Below, piece by piece: positions 46,910 to 56,005 of a DNA stretch of 64,000 nt. Every line of letters starts with the position of its first letter. Position 1 is the stretch's first letter. The notes below the pieces were generated by a model. That model had not been told where the DNA came from. It worked only from the letters and a program-made list of their open reading frames with translations, and did not search any database. The position numbers were made by a program, and so were the translations under genes. The stretch comes from Bacteroidales bacterium (GTDB lineage Bacteria > Bacteroidota > Bacteroidia > Bacteroidales > UBA932): contig JAFSQE010000017.1 of NCBI GenBank assembly GCA_017446775.1, forward strand, positions 1 through 64,000, written 5' to 3'.

Positions 46910-48490
46910 ATGAAAAAGATATTTGCATTTCTTTCTTTTGTTGCAATAATAACTCTTTCTGGGTGCAACAAGGATTTTCTTGACACTACTTCTACCCAAA
47001 GTGTATCCGGTGTTTCGATTTTCGCAGATTCTGAAAAAGCCATGACCGCCGTAAACGGTATGTTCCGTGAATTCTACATGAATGGTTGGGGCAGTGGCTG
47101 GGACCACGAGAACGGTGGTTTGCCCGCATACATCTTGGCGCAGGATCTTATGGGTGAAGACCATTTGATGGATGCCTATGGCTCCGGTTGGTTCTATGAG
47201 GACTATCGTTTCGGTGTCCTGGCTGACTATACATCTAATGCAGGCCGCCAGTATCACGTATGGAATTTCTACTATACTGTAATCTGCAACGCCAATTACA
47301 TCATCGCTTACGAAGATAATCTGGAAGGCGATCCTGATTATTACAACTACGTAATGGGTCAGGCCTATGCAGTCCGTTCTTTCGCATACATGATGCTTGT
47401 GCAGTCTTTCCAGCAGAATGGCGGTGCTGAGGGTAGTGCTGCACGTTCTCTGCCCGGTGTGCCTTTGTATAACGAACCTACCGTTGCCGGTAGCAAGGGT
47501 AAGGGTCGCGGCACCGTTCAGGATGTTTACGAGCAGGCTAATGCAGACATAGACAAAGCTATCGCTTATCTCTCTGCTTCATCTCTCACCCAGCTCCACA
47601 AGAGCCATATCAGCCTTGCGGTTGCTTATGGTATCAAGGCCCGTCACGCTCTTGTTCAGCAGGATTTTGACACTGCCCTGGAAGCAGCGCAGGAGGCTAT
47701 GAAAGGCCAGAGTATCGGCTCTTGGGATGATATCAAGACAGTAAACGATGTCAACAAGAAGAACGTTCTCTGGGGACTGGCTATCCAGACCGACCAGGCT
47801 ATCGGTAACGCCGGCATCTTTGCCCACATGGATGCTGACAGCAAGAATACTTATTCAAAGGCACGTCACCTCATCGCCAACTGGCTCTATGATGAGATAC
47901 CCGACACCGATGCTCGCAAGGCATGGTGGACAGCACCTCTGCCCGAGGCTGAATGGGGTACTGCTGGTAGTGCATCTGGCTCCAAACGTTCATGGTGCCA
48001 GAAAAAGCTCGTCTTTACAGATGCGGCTTCAAACCTCGGCGACCATATCCTGATGCGGACAGAGGAACTGTATCTCATCGCAGCTGAGGCGTCTTGCGAA
48101 AAAGGTGACTTCGTTGCCGCACGCAATTATCTGAAAGCAATTGGCACAAAGCGTGACAGCGGATATGAGGCTCGTCTGGCCCAGAAGCTTGATGACAAGA
48201 CTCTTAACTCCAATACAGTTGGTGCTATCTCCACTCTGATGGACGAAATCTTCTTCCAGCGCCGTGTAGAGCTCTGGGGCGAATATCCTCGTCTGCTTGA
48301 CCTGCAGCGTCGTGGCCTCTGCTACGACCGTGCATGGGAGGGAACAAACCACACAGCAACCTGCACTGCTTATACCAGCAAGCCCGGTTCTGCAAACTTT
48401 ATCTGGATGATTCCCCATAGCGAATTTGACGGTAATGAGAGTCTGAATGAGGAAACTGACCAGAATCCCGGACAGGGTAAAGGCCTTTAA
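46910..48490 (+). CDS. SusD/RagB-like surface nutrient-binding lipoprotein, locus 2
   Basis: 526 residues, lipoprotein signal ending at C19 (LSGCNKDFLDTT, the usual SusD/RagB start). TPR-like helices include NANYIIAYEDN, QAYAVRSFAYMMLVQSF, VQDVYEQANADIDKAI and AVAYGIKARHALVQQDFDTAL. The C-terminal RagB region has EELYLIAAEASCEKGDFVAARNYL and IFFQRRVELWGEYPRLLDLQRRG. It forms the lid of the SusC of locus 2. It differs from the SusD of locus 1, so the two loci are not recent copies. Confidence 0.93.
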   Translation: MKKIFAFLSFVAIITLSGCNKDFLDTTSTQSVSGVSIFADSEKAMTAVNGMFREFYMNGWGSGWDHENGGLPAYILAQDLMGEDHLMDAYGSGWFYEDYRFGVLADYTSNAGRQYHVWNFYYTVICNANYIIAYEDNLEGDPDYYNYVMGQAYAVRSFAYMMLVQSFQQNGGAEGSAARSLPGVPLYNEPTVAGSKGKGRGTVQDVYEQANADIDKAIAYLSASSLTQLHKSHISLAVAYGIKARHALVQQDFDTALEAAQEAMKGQSIGSWDDIKTVNDVNKKNVLWGLAIQTDQAIGNAGIFAHMDADSKNTYSKARHLIANWLYDEIPDTDARKAWWTAPLPEAEWGTAGSASGSKRSWCQKKLVFTDAASNLGDHILMRTEELYLIAAEASCEKGDFVAARNYLKAIGTKRDSGYEARLAQKLDDKTLNSNTVGAISTLMDEIFFQRRVELWGEYPRLLDLQRRGLCYDRAWEGTNHTATCTAYTSKPGSANFIWMIPHSEFDGNESLNEETDQNPGQGKGL

Positions 48491-48508
48491 TCTTTAAACG
48501 ACCGAAAA

Positions 48509-49291
48509 ATGAAAAAGATATTATTTCTTACATTGATTGCATTTGCAGTGCTTTTTACTGCATCTTGCGAAAAGAGGGGAACATTGTACGAGATTCCCGA
48601 TGGCGCGGTGCTCGTATCGTTCACTTCAGACGTGGCTATCTTCAGTATGCTCAGCGAGGACGGCAACAAGATAACCGTCTCCCTTAACAGAGGTAACACC
48701 AAGGGTGCGGCAAGCGTTCCATTTACCTTTACAGACGGCACAGATGGTGTTTTCACCCCTGCCAAAACAACTTTTGACTTTGCAGATGGAGAAGCTGTTG
48801 CCACCGTTGATATAACTTATCCCGACATCAATGCTTTTGGCGGCGAAATTTATGAGATGGTTCTCACCGTTGCAGAGGAGCAGCTATCTCCCTCCGGTAT
48901 CGGCGAGCTTAGCATCCAGGCTCAGCGCAAGCTGACCCCCAAGTTGCTCGGAACGGGTACTTATTATTCAGATTGGTATGAAGAGTCTTGGGATCAGGAG
49001 GTATACAACACTGTGGAAGCACCCGACTACTATATCCTTCCCAGCTGCTGGGTTAAGGGTACCAATTTTACGTTCTCAGTAATTGATGGAAAGATAGTAT
49101 TCCCGGACGATTTCTACAGCGGATACGACTATGGCCAGTACGGACCTGTAAATATGGCTCCCTCTAAAGTTGAGTATGACAACGGTAAGGTAACTGTTTC
49201 AGTATCTTATTATCTGCCTGAGTATTACAACTACCTCTTGGGCACAGGCGTTGAGGAGTTTACATTCCCTGAAGGCATTAAACCCCTTTAA
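48509..49291 (+). CDS. SusCD-associated surface lipoprotein of unknown family
   Basis: 260 residues, lipoprotein signal ending at C20 (FTASCEKRG). The mature N-terminal part (about 25-130) is a beta-sandwich with Calx-beta-like repeats (SEDGNKITVSLNRGN, PFTFTDGTDGVFTPAKTTFDFADGEAVATVDITYP). The C-terminal half is rich in Tyr and Asp (YYSDWYEESWDQEVYN, DDFYSGYDYGQYG), as in many glycan- or ligand-binding surface proteins. It is the third gene of SusCD locus 2 and ends before a strong terminator. Confidence 0.75.
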   Translation: MKKILFLTLIAFAVLFTASCEKRGTLYEIPDGAVLVSFTSDVAIFSMLSEDGNKITVSLNRGNTKGAASVPFTFTDGTDGVFTPAKTTFDFADGEAVATVDITYPDINAFGGEIYEMVLTVAEEQLSPSGIGELSIQAQRKLTPKLLGTGTYYSDWYEESWDQEVYNTVEAPDYYILPSCWVKGTNFTFSVIDGKIVFPDDFYSGYDYGQYGPVNMAPSKVEYDNGKVTVSVSYYLPEYYNYLLGTGVEEFTFPEGIKPL

Positions 49292-49314
49292 TCTTAGAGT
49301 ACATTTGATAAAAT

Positions 49315-49346
49315 CGAGGCGGCTTTTTAGCCGCCTCTTTTTTTTA
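49315..49346. terminator. Bidirectional terminator after SusCD locus 2
   Basis: GAGGCGGCT / AGCCGCCTC with a run of T on the plus strand and A/T flanks; it also ends the convergent HTH gene, whose stop codon is in the T run. Confidence 0.85.
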
Positions 49347-49595
49347 TCCCTTTATGTTCTCGATTTCTGCGTAGCCGGCCAGAATCTTGTCGGCTGCCCG
49401 CTGTAACTCGCGCCCCTTTTCTGTAAGGGTGACGCTGCGTCCGTAGCGCACAAACAGCGCCGCCCCGATCTCAGCCTCAAGGGTCGCGATGTGCTTTGTG
49501 ACCGCCGGCTGGCTGATGCCCATCCGGTGCGCCGTCTCGCTGAAGCTGAGGCAGCCGGCCAGGGTAGAGAATACCAATAGTCGCTTGTCTGTCAT
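49344..49595 (-). CDS. Stand-alone LysR-type winged-HTH protein
   Basis: 83 residues covering only the N-terminal DNA-binding domain of LysR-type regulators: FSTLAGCLSFSETAHRMGISQPAVTKHIATLEAEIGAALFVRYGRSVTLTEKGREL. The usual 200-residue effector domain is absent, and the stop codon lies in the terminator. It may be a true one-domain regulator or the remnant of a longer gene. It is divergent from rpsF, with a TATCTTTA-like box on its strand upstream. Confidence 0.8.
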   Translation of the reverse strand: MTDKRLLVFSTLAGCLSFSETAHRMGISQPAVTKHIATLEAEIGAALFVRYGRSVTLTEKGRELQRAADKILAGYAEIENIKG

Positions 49596-49618
49596 AGAGT
49601 GTAAAGATATAAATAAAA

Positions 49619-49649
49619 GTTGCTATTTGGTGAAAATGTTTTATCTTTG
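49619..49649 (+). promoter_or_regulatory. Promoter of the rpsF-rpsR-rplI operon
   Basis: GTTG (49619-49622) as -33 box, 19-bp spacer, -7 box TATCTTTG at 49642-49649; ATG 36 bp downstream. Confidence 0.7.
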
Positions 49650-49685
49650 CAGCCCTTATTAAACACACTATTAATAATTAACACA

Positions 49686-50045
49686 ATGCTTAAACAGTAC
49701 GAAACCGTTTTCATTGCAACTCCCATTTTGTCTGAAAGCCAGATGAAGGAAGCGGCTGCTAAGTACTCGAGCCTGGTCACCGAGAACGGTGGCGAGATCG
49801 TGTATGAAGAGGACTGGGGCCTGCGCAAGCTGGCTTACCCCATCCAGAAGAAGACCACCGGGTTCTATCACCTGATCGAATTCAAGGCTGAGCCCGAATT
49901 TATCGCAAAATTTGAGACACAGTTCAAACGTGACGAGCGTATCATCCGTTTCCAGACTGTATCTATGGACAAGGATGCAGTAGCTTACGCAGAGCGTCGC
50001 CGCAGCAAAAAGGCAGCTGCAACCCAAGAATCAAAGGAGGAATAG
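49686..50045 (+). CDS. rpsF: Ribosomal protein bS6
   Basis: 119 residues from the ATG at 49686 ([13 protein letters not shown]); an in-frame ATG further upstream would overlap the promoter box. The S6 fold is clear: [40 protein letters not shown] and [24 protein letters not shown]. It binds 16S rRNA together with S18, whose gene follows after 3 bp behind a GGAGG site. Confidence 0.97.
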   Translation: MLKQYETVFIATPILSESQMKEAAAKYSSLVTENGGEIVYEEDWGLRKLAYPIQKKTTGFYHLIEFKAEPEFIAKFETQFKRDERIIRFQTVSMDKDAVAYAERRRSKKAAATQESKEE

Positions 50046-50048
50046 TCT

Positions 50049-50315
50049 ATGGCACAGCAGAACAACATCAGGTTTCTCAACCCCCCGACAGTAGATGTCA
50101 AGAGAAAGAAATACTGCCGTTTCAAAAAGGCTGGTATCAAGTATGTGGATTACAAAGATCCCGAATTCCTCAAGAAGTTCCTCAACGAGCAGGGTAAGAT
50201 ACTTCCCCGCCGCATTACCGGTACTTCCCTGAAGTTCCAGCGCAAGGTGGCTCAGGCCGTTAAGCGTGCCCGCCATCTGGCTCTTCTCCCTTACGTAACT
50301 GACTTAATGAAATAA
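50049..50315 (+). CDS. rpsR: Ribosomal protein bS18
   Basis: 88 residues with the S18 core [20 protein letters not shown], the [32 protein letters not shown] segment and a normal C-terminus. It is a partner of S6 in the 30S platform. Its ribosome-binding site AAGGAGG overlaps the end of rpsF, so the two are coupled. Confidence 0.97.
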   Translation: MAQQNNIRFLNPPTVDVKRKKYCRFKKAGIKYVDYKDPEFLKKFLNEQGKILPRRITGTSLKFQRKVAQAVKRARHLALLPYVTDLMK

Positions 50316-50326
50316 GGAGGCGCACT

Positions 50327-50830
50327 ATGGAAATCATACTCAAACAGGATGTCAAGAATCTCGGATTCAAAGACGATGTGGTAAAGGTTAAGGACGGCTA
50401 CGCAGCCAACTATCTTATCCCTCAGGGTATGGCCATAATGGCTACTCCCACCGCAAAGAAGATACATGCAGAGAACCTGCGTCAGCGCGCACACAAAGAG
50501 GCTAAACTCCGCAGCGACGCAGAGGCTCTGGCAGCTAAGCTGGCAGCAGCAGCTATCAAAGTTCCCGCAAAGGTCAGCTCCAAGGGAAAAGTATTCGGCT
50601 CTGTTAACAACATCCAGGTTGCCGAGGCTCTTGCAGCAGCCGGCATAGAGGTAGACCGCAAGAATGTCGAAATTGCAGGTGCAGACACCGTTAAGGCTCT
50701 GGGTACCTACGAGGCAGTGGTTAAGTGCTATAAAGACATCAAGGCTACCCTCAAGTTCGAGGTTGTTCCTTCAGAGGATTCCGATCCCCAGGAGACCGAA
50801 GAGAAACCTGCAGAGGTTCCCGCAGAGTAA
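50327..50830 (+). CDS. rplI: Ribosomal protein bL9
   Basis: 167 residues. The N-terminal domain MEIILKQDVKNLGFKDDVVKVKDGYAANYLIPQGMA is the L9 signature; a long central helix (about 45-75) joins it to the C-terminal rRNA-binding domain (GKVFGSVNNIQVAEAL). The tail ends in an acidic EDSDPQETEEKPAEVPAE extension. It is preceded by GGAGG and closes the operon before a strong terminator. Confidence 0.97.
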   Translation: MEIILKQDVKNLGFKDDVVKVKDGYAANYLIPQGMAIMATPTAKKIHAENLRQRAHKEAKLRSDAEALAAKLAAAAIKVPAKVSSKGKVFGSVNNIQVAEALAAAGIEVDRKNVEIAGADTVKALGTYEAVVKCYKDIKATLKFEVVPSEDSDPQETEEKPAEVPAE

Positions 50831-50841
50831 ACCTTATGCAT

Positions 50842-50877
50842 GCACAAAAAAGGCGCCCCGCGGCGCCTTTTTTTGTG
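50842..50877. terminator. Terminator of the rpsF operon
   Basis: AGGCGCC/GGCGCCT stem extended by A and T runs (AAAAAA / TTTTTTT), effective on both strands; it lies between convergent genes. Confidence 0.85.
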
Positions 50878-50892
50878 CCCTGAGGAGCCTGG

Positions 50893-52620
50893 CTACAACC
50901 TCTTGGCTCCGATGACGCTCTGGGAGATATTGATGATAAAGTCGCCCATCTTCTCGAAGCAGTTTACCAGATCCATGTAGAAAGAGCCGGTCTCGTAAGG
51001 ATAGGAGGCCTTCTCTATATTGCTCAGGTGTTCTTCCCTCAGGTGGTCGCGGTAACTGTTTATCGCCTCCTCTGCATGCTCTGCATTTGTGATGTCGTTC
51101 AGCTCTACCAGCGGGGTTGCCAGATTGTGGTGCATCGCCTCGTATGCCGCGTCTATAAGGTCGGCCATGTGGTTGAGCTTGGAGAGCATGTCTTCGGTAA
51201 ACTTGCCGCCGTGTGCCCAGACGCGGGCTACGACCTTGCCGATGGTCTCTCCGCTGTCGCCCAGGGACTCCATCTCGCCGATAATGCGGTAGAACTCACG
51301 CACGCGCGCCTGACCCTCGCGGCTGACTTCGTGCTTGGTGACCTCGTTGAGGTATGCCGCAATTTCGCGCTCTACATTGTCGGTAACACCTTCGTAATGG
51401 ATCAGCTTCTCGTCGGCCTGCTCAAATACCTCTTGTGTGGTGGCGTTTATGGCAGCGCGTATATAAGCCAGGTCGCGTCGGCACAGGGTGCCGAACTCCA
51501 CAACCTCCAGCTTGGCACTGTTAAGGGCAAGGTCGCCGGTACCGATATTGCCGGCGCCGATATACTTGAGCCTGTAGGTCTCTTTCTCTTCCCCTTTGCT
51601 GGGTACCATAAAGGTAACCATCTTAACCAGTTGCGGGATGAACCATACCAGGATGAGGGTGGTTATTACGTTGAACACGGTGTGCAGCGCAGCCACGCTG
51701 TAGGGCAGCGATGCCACCAGGGCATTCCGCGTAGCGGGGTCGGCATCGGCAAAGGCCACCGTAACGGGGTTGGGGAAGCCCATCGCCTCTACGGTGATGC
51801 CCACCAGCCGCAGGAACGGCTTGAACAGTATCAGCGTCAGGATTACGCCAAACAGGTTGAACAGGAAGTGTGCCCGGGCGGTGCGCTTCGCGCTGATATT
51901 TGCCACCGCCGCAGCGATATTGGAGGTGACGGTGGTACCGAGGTTGGAACCCAGCACCATGGCCGTGGCCATCGTAAAGGGGATATATCCCTGCGCCACC
52001 AGCACCATGGTTATGGCGGTGGCTGTGGCGGAGCTCTGTAGCATGAGGGTGATTATCGCGCCTGCAAGCATGAACAGCAGTATGCTCCCGAATCCATGGC
52101 CGGAGAGCGATGCCAGAAATGTGCGCACGCCGTCGTTGTCAAGCAGCACGGTAGATGTCTCCTTGAGGGTGGTAAGACCCAGGAACAGCAGCGCAAAACC
52201 CATCAGGAACTCGCCCAGGTTCTTGTATTTCTTAACGCTGATGCACAGGAAAGCGAAGAACATCAGCGGGATGGCAATCATCCCAAGGCTCCAGCTGGTG
52301 CCGCCAAAGCTCAGCGCAAATATCCAGGCAGTTACGGTGGTACCGATGTTGGCACCCATAATCACGGCAATCGCGCTGCCAAGGGCCAGCAGGCCGGCGT
52401 TCACAAAGCTCACAATCATCAGGGTGGTGGCCGTAGAGCTCTGTACCATTGCGGTGACTGCGACACCGGTGAGTATGCATTTGAAGGTGTTGGATGTCAT
52501 CTTGGACATGAATGTCCGCATCCGGTTTCCAGCCATTTTCTGCAGGCCTCCGCTCATTAGCGACATTCCGTAGAGGAACATTCCAAGCGAGCCCAGCAGA
52601 GTAAGAATCTGTAAGAACAT
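50893..52620 (-). CDS. Na+/phosphate cotransporter family protein with PhoU-like tail
   Basis: 575 residues. The first about 350 are membrane segments in two inverted halves, each with the QSS motif of NptA-type transporters (VQSSTATTLMIVSFVNAGLL; LQSSATATAITMVLVAQGY). The rest is a soluble helical region resembling PhoU (EYGTLCRRDLAYIRAAI-like helices, REFYRIIGEMESLGDSGETIGK). Sodium-driven uptake or export of inorganic phosphate is the likely role. The methyltransferase gene ends 15 bp upstream. Confidence 0.9.
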   Translation of the reverse strand: MFLQILTLLGSLGMFLYGMSLMSGGLQKMAGNRMRTFMSKMTSNTFKCILTGVAVTAMVQSSTATTLMIVSFVNAGLLALGSAIAVIMGANIGTTVTAWIFALSFGGTSWSLGMIAIPLMFFAFLCISVKKYKNLGEFLMGFALLFLGLTTLKETSTVLLDNDGVRTFLASLSGHGFGSILLFMLAGAIITLMLQSSATATAITMVLVAQGYIPFTMATAMVLGSNLGTTVTSNIAAAVANISAKRTARAHFLFNLFGVILTLILFKPFLRLVGITVEAMGFPNPVTVAFADADPATRNALVASLPYSVAALHTVFNVITTLILVWFIPQLVKMVTFMVPSKGEEKETYRLKYIGAGNIGTGDLALNSAKLEVVEFGTLCRRDLAYIRAAINATTQEVFEQADEKLIHYEGVTDNVEREIAAYLNEVTKHEVSREGQARVREFYRIIGEMESLGDSGETIGKVVARVWAHGGKFTEDMLSKLNHMADLIDAAYEAMHHNLATPLVELNDITNAEHAEEAINSYRDHLREEHLSNIEKASYPYETGSFYMDLVNCFEKMGDFIINISQSVIGAKRL

Positions 52621-52635
52621 GTGGTGAATGTTATA

Positions 52636-53361
52636 TTAGTCTTGTGAAGGTAGTAATTTTTTTGCAATTGCCGCCAGAAAATGAGTGCCGGGCAGCGTGA
52701 GAATCTCTATCTGATGGAACCCGGCCTGCTGCAGATGGTGCCTGAGATCTTCTGCGGTGTAGAGTTTCATCCCCCGGATTATGCGCGAAGCATCAATGGC
52801 GGGCTGGTCTTTTCCGTCAGATTCGTTGCAGATAAAAAAGATGCCGCCCGGTCTGAGTGCCCGCTTCACCTGGTCGAATGCGCGGGCGATGTCGGGCCAG
52901 AAATAAACCGTTTCAAAGGCGCTCACGCAATCGAATGTGTCATCTGCGAAGGGCATGTCCATCACATCGCCCTGGACCACCGTGCAGCGGCCTGCGGCAA
53001 TCTCTGCGCTGTTGAAGCGGCGGCTCTCGTCTATACTCACTGGGGAGAAATCCAGACCGGTAAGATGCGCATCAGGGCAGCGCTCCATCCAGCGGGCCAG
53101 GTTGGCTCCGCCGCCGCAGCCCGCATCCAGGATGGCCTCCGGCTGCGGTGAACACCTGTCCGGGCCTCCGGCTATGCCGTCCAGCAGGGAGAAACCCCAC
53201 GCCGCAAGTTGGGCGTGGCTGCCGCCGTTCATGCGGCGTATCATAATGCGCCCATCTTCGCCCACAGGCTTGCGGGCATTCTGGAAATAATCTTCGCGTC
53301 CCCAGAGTTCTTCGTGGCGAAGTTGGTCGGCCTCGCTAAGAATGGTCCTGCTCTCGTCCAT
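52636..53361 (-). CDS. SAM-dependent methyltransferase (class I)
   Basis: 241 residues with motif I LDAGCGGGANLARWMER (about 78-94), the acidic end of strand 2 in LTGLDFSPVSIDESR, VVQGDVMDMPFADDTFDCVSAFETVYFW and the LRPGGIFFI strand. This is the UbiE/COQ5-like Methyltransf_11/25 type. The substrate is not known. It lies upstream of the phosphate transporter on the same strand, but a functional link is not obvious. Confidence 0.88.
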   Translation of the reverse strand: MDESRTILSEADQLRHEELWGREDYFQNARKPVGEDGRIMIRRMNGGSHAQLAAWGFSLLDGIAGGPDRCSPQPEAILDAGCGGGANLARWMERCPDAHLTGLDFSPVSIDESRRFNSAEIAAGRCTVVQGDVMDMPFADDTFDCVSAFETVYFWPDIARAFDQVKRALRPGGIFFICNESDGKDQPAIDASRIIRGMKLYTAEDLRHHLQQAGFHQIEILTLPGTHFLAAIAKKLLPSQD

Positions 53362-53466
53362 AATGTCGTTTAAAACGGATACTAAATTAGTGCTTTTTGA
53401 TTTTTTCTCACTAACTTTACAAACTGACTATTCAGATTTTTATTAACACTTAACACATTTATCGAT

Positions 53467-54021
53467 ATGGCTAAATTCAGATGCCCCGTATGCGGATACA
53501 TCCACGAAGGTGACACCGCTCCCGAGAGATGCCCCCAGTGCAAGGTTCCCGGAGAGAAATTCATTAAACTTGAAGAGAGCGACGGCCCGCTGCAGTTTGC
53601 AGACGAGCATGTGCTGGGCGTGGCCAAGAATGTACAGGATCCCGAGATTCTCAATGGTCTGCACAGCGACTTCATGGGCGAGTGCACCGAGGTGGGCATG
53701 TATCTGGCAATGAGCCGTCAGGCAGACCGCGAGGGTTATCCAGAGATTGCAGAGGCCTTCAAGCGCTATGCATGGGAAGAGGCAGAGCACGCAGCCAAAT
53801 TCGCAGAGCTGCTGGGCGAGGTGGTATGGGATACCAAGACAAACCTCAAAAAGCGCATGCTGGCAGAGGCCGGCGCCTGCGAGGGCAAGAAGCGCATCGC
53901 TACCCTGGCAAAACAGCAGAACCTGGATGCTATCCACGACACCGTGCACGAAATGGCAAAAGACGAGGCCCGTCACGGCAAGGGGTTCGAAGGGCTCTAC
54001 AACCGTTACTTCAAGGAGTAG
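53467..54021 (+). CDS. Rubrerythrin with N-terminal rubredoxin domain (reverse type)
   Basis: Reduces hydrogen peroxide in the cytoplasm of anaerobes. In this 184-residue form the rubredoxin-like Fe(SCys)4 domain is first (C6, C9, C22, C25: [10 protein letters not shown]...CPQC). The diiron four-helix domain follows, with Glu and His ligands in [24 protein letters not shown] and [14 protein letters not shown]. This order is reversed compared with classic rubrerythrin. It stands alone, with a terminator behind it. Confidence 0.93.
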   Translation: MAKFRCPVCGYIHEGDTAPERCPQCKVPGEKFIKLEESDGPLQFADEHVLGVAKNVQDPEILNGLHSDFMGECTEVGMYLAMSRQADREGYPEIAEAFKRYAWEEAEHAAKFAELLGEVVWDTKTNLKKRMLAEAGACEGKKRIATLAKQQNLDAIHDTVHEMAKDEARHGKGFEGLYNRYFKE

Positions 54022-54063
54022 TTGAGATGGCGCCATATGTGCTGATACTCAGCTAATTGTACA

Positions 54064-54097
54064 AAACAACCCCCTCTTTTCGGAGGGGGTTGTTTGT
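54064..54097 (+). terminator. Terminator after rubrerythrin
   Basis: A perfect 12-bp stem AACAACCCCCTC / GAGGGGGTTGTT around TTTTCG, then TTTG; it lies between convergent genes. Confidence 0.75.
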
Positions 54098-54141
54098 TGT
54101 AATGCGCTGATTTACAGCGGTATTTCCACCAGCGTGATTCC

Positions 54142-55794
54142 TTACGAATACAGGAACCTCTTGATACTCATCTTGGGAGTTTTCTCAAAGGGCTTCTGCT
54201 GGAGCTCTACCTTGGTGAGCTGGCTGTAGCCGGGCAGCAGGCGGTTTGCACCAACGCGGATGGCCTCTGCCATATCTGCCTGCTCTTCTCCGCTCTCGGG
54301 AAGGGTTGCCTGATCGGGATAAACCAACGCTACCAGCTTGCCGGCGCGGTCTACAACCACGCTCTCTGCAACGCCGTTCTGGTTGTTTACAATCGCCTCG
54401 ACCTCCTCCGGATAGATGTTCTGTCCGTTGGCAGAGAGTATAAGGCTCTTGCTGCGGCCGCGGATAAATACGTTGCCGTCGGCATCCATGGTGCCCAGGT
54501 CGCCGGTGCGCAGCCATCCGTCGTCTGTAAACAGGGTGGCGCTGGCCTCGTCGTTCTTATAATAGCCGATGCAGACGCTCTGGCCGCGGGCCTGGATCTC
54601 TCCGGCTACGTGCTCGGGGTCGTCGGAATCGATGCGGATTTCAACAATATCGATGGCACGTCCGCAGGAACCTGCAACATACCCGTCTGCAGCAGGGCGA
54701 TAGGCCAGCAGAGGGCAGGCCTCGGTCATGCCGTATCCCACGGTGTAGGGGAATTTGATCTTGCGGAACCACTTCTCCACCTCGGGGTTGAGGGCTGCAC
54801 CGCCCATGATGAATTCGGTGACATTGCCGCCAAAGGCGTTGTAGAGACCGTCCTTTATCTTCTTGAAGATTATCCGGCGGATACCGGGAAGGGCGGTAAG
54901 AACCTTCATTGCGGGCTTATCCACCACCGGTTTGATCTTGCTCTTGTAGATTTTCTCCATCACCAGCGGCACGGTTACCAGAAGGTGGGGCTTGTAATCT
55001 GCATAAGCCTTGAGCAGGACGGCCGGGGTAGGGGTCTTGCCCAGCCAGTACATGCTGCAGCCGTTGCATACCTGATACATGAACTCTATCATAAGGCCGT
55101 ACATGTGGGCCATGGGGAGCATGGTTACCATGTTGTGGTCCGGGGCGATGGGCATCCAGCGGTTGCAGAAGTCAATCATCGCGCTCATGTTGCGGCGGGT
55201 GAGCATGACGCCTTTGGGGTTGCCGGTAGAGCCGGAGGTGTAGTTGATGATGGCCAGCTCGTCCATGTTGTCGGTGGCGTAGTGCAGGTCGGCGGGGCCG
55301 AATCCTTCCGGATATTTGGCGGCGTATGCAGCCTCCATATCGTCGTACGCCTTCTTTGTGGCATCATCGGCCGCAAAGAGCAGATCCCAGTTCTCTACGT
55401 TTATCGCAAAGCGCAGGCGGGGCATCTTTGCTGCATCCATCCTGGCCCATTTGGCGCCGGTGGTAAACAGGCCGACGCTCTCTGAATGGTCTACAAGGTT
55501 GCAGACAGAATCGGGGGTAAAATCAAACAGGATTGGCACAGCCACGGCACCATAGGTATTAACTGCCAGGAACACCATACCCCAGCGGGCACAGTTGTGG
55601 GCGCAAATCGCCACCTTGTCGTCCTTGGGCCTGATGCCGGCGGCATCCATGAACAGGCTGAGTTTCTCTATACGGATGGCCATCTGGCCAAAGCTGTAAC
55701 TTTCGCCTCCAACGTCGTTGAGAGCTTTCTTGTCCCAGAATTTGCAGACATTCTCCTGCAAACTTGCAATGTAATGAGGGTATTCAGTTATCAT
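54142..55794 (-). CDS. fadD: Long-chain fatty acid:CoA ligase (AMP-forming)
   Basis: 550 residues of the ANL adenylating family: P-loop INYTSGSTGNPKGVML (about 183-198), the GYGMTEACPLL motif with the TE pair, the hinge region WLRTGDLGTMDADGNVFIRGR and the C-terminal Lys in FEKTPKMSIKRF. It activates fatty acids for lipid synthesis or exchange at the inner face of the membrane. Its mRNA has a leader of about 165 nt holding the same structured element as nfnA, which ends 7 nt before the ATG. The substrate chain length is inferred from the family only. Confidence 0.9.
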   Translation of the reverse strand: MITEYPHYIASLQENVCKFWDKKALNDVGGESYSFGQMAIRIEKLSLFMDAAGIRPKDDKVAICAHNCARWGMVFLAVNTYGAVAVPILFDFTPDSVCNLVDHSESVGLFTTGAKWARMDAAKMPRLRFAINVENWDLLFAADDATKKAYDDMEAAYAAKYPEGFGPADLHYATDNMDELAIINYTSGSTGNPKGVMLTRRNMSAMIDFCNRWMPIAPDHNMVTMLPMAHMYGLMIEFMYQVCNGCSMYWLGKTPTPAVLLKAYADYKPHLLVTVPLVMEKIYKSKIKPVVDKPAMKVLTALPGIRRIIFKKIKDGLYNAFGGNVTEFIMGGAALNPEVEKWFRKIKFPYTVGYGMTEACPLLAYRPAADGYVAGSCGRAIDIVEIRIDSDDPEHVAGEIQARGQSVCIGYYKNDEASATLFTDDGWLRTGDLGTMDADGNVFIRGRSKSLILSANGQNIYPEEVEAIVNNQNGVAESVVVDRAGKLVALVYPDQATLPESGEEQADMAEAIRVGANRLLPGYSQLTKVELQQKPFEKTPKMSIKRFLYS

Positions 55795-55948
55795 TCGCTC
55801 AAGTTTCGCAAGTTTTACTTTCTTGGTAATATGTACGTTAGAACAACTTGCTAAACTTTTTTCTGACGCACATTCTTTTATAACGTATCCCTATCCCTAA
55901 ATCCCTTCCCTCGGGGAAGGGACTTACCCTACGCCCTTCGGGCTTTAA
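55795..55948 (-). promoter_or_regulatory. Structured leader element, copy 2 (before fadD)
   Basis: Read on the minus strand: GCCC-GAA-GGGC hairpin; a 9-bp stem around CGA (55914-55922 with 55902-55910); arm a (55866-55874) with a' (55828-55839); arm b (55845-55858) with b' (55801-55814, one mismatch). It shares long identical blocks with 30886-31037. Differences in stems are compensated, while loops vary. Confidence 0.7.
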
Positions 55949-55973
55949 GTGGATTTTCAACAGGATAGAAGCA

Positions 55974-56005
55974 CAAAGATAGCAAATCAGCGGTATTTCT
56001 CCAAA
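55974..56005 (-). promoter_or_regulatory. Consensus promoter of fadD
   Basis: On the minus strand TTTG (56002-56005), 20-bp spacer, TATCTTTG (55974-55981). It lies partly inside the last codons of the upstream GH123-like gene, so fadD has its own promoter and a leader holding the structured element. Confidence 0.75.

Noticed and set aside
49650-49685. Possible S6:S18-binding autoregulatory leader before rpsF
   Set aside because: Only 36 nt lie between the -7 box and the ATG, too short for the known structured leader, and no matching hairpin is seen.
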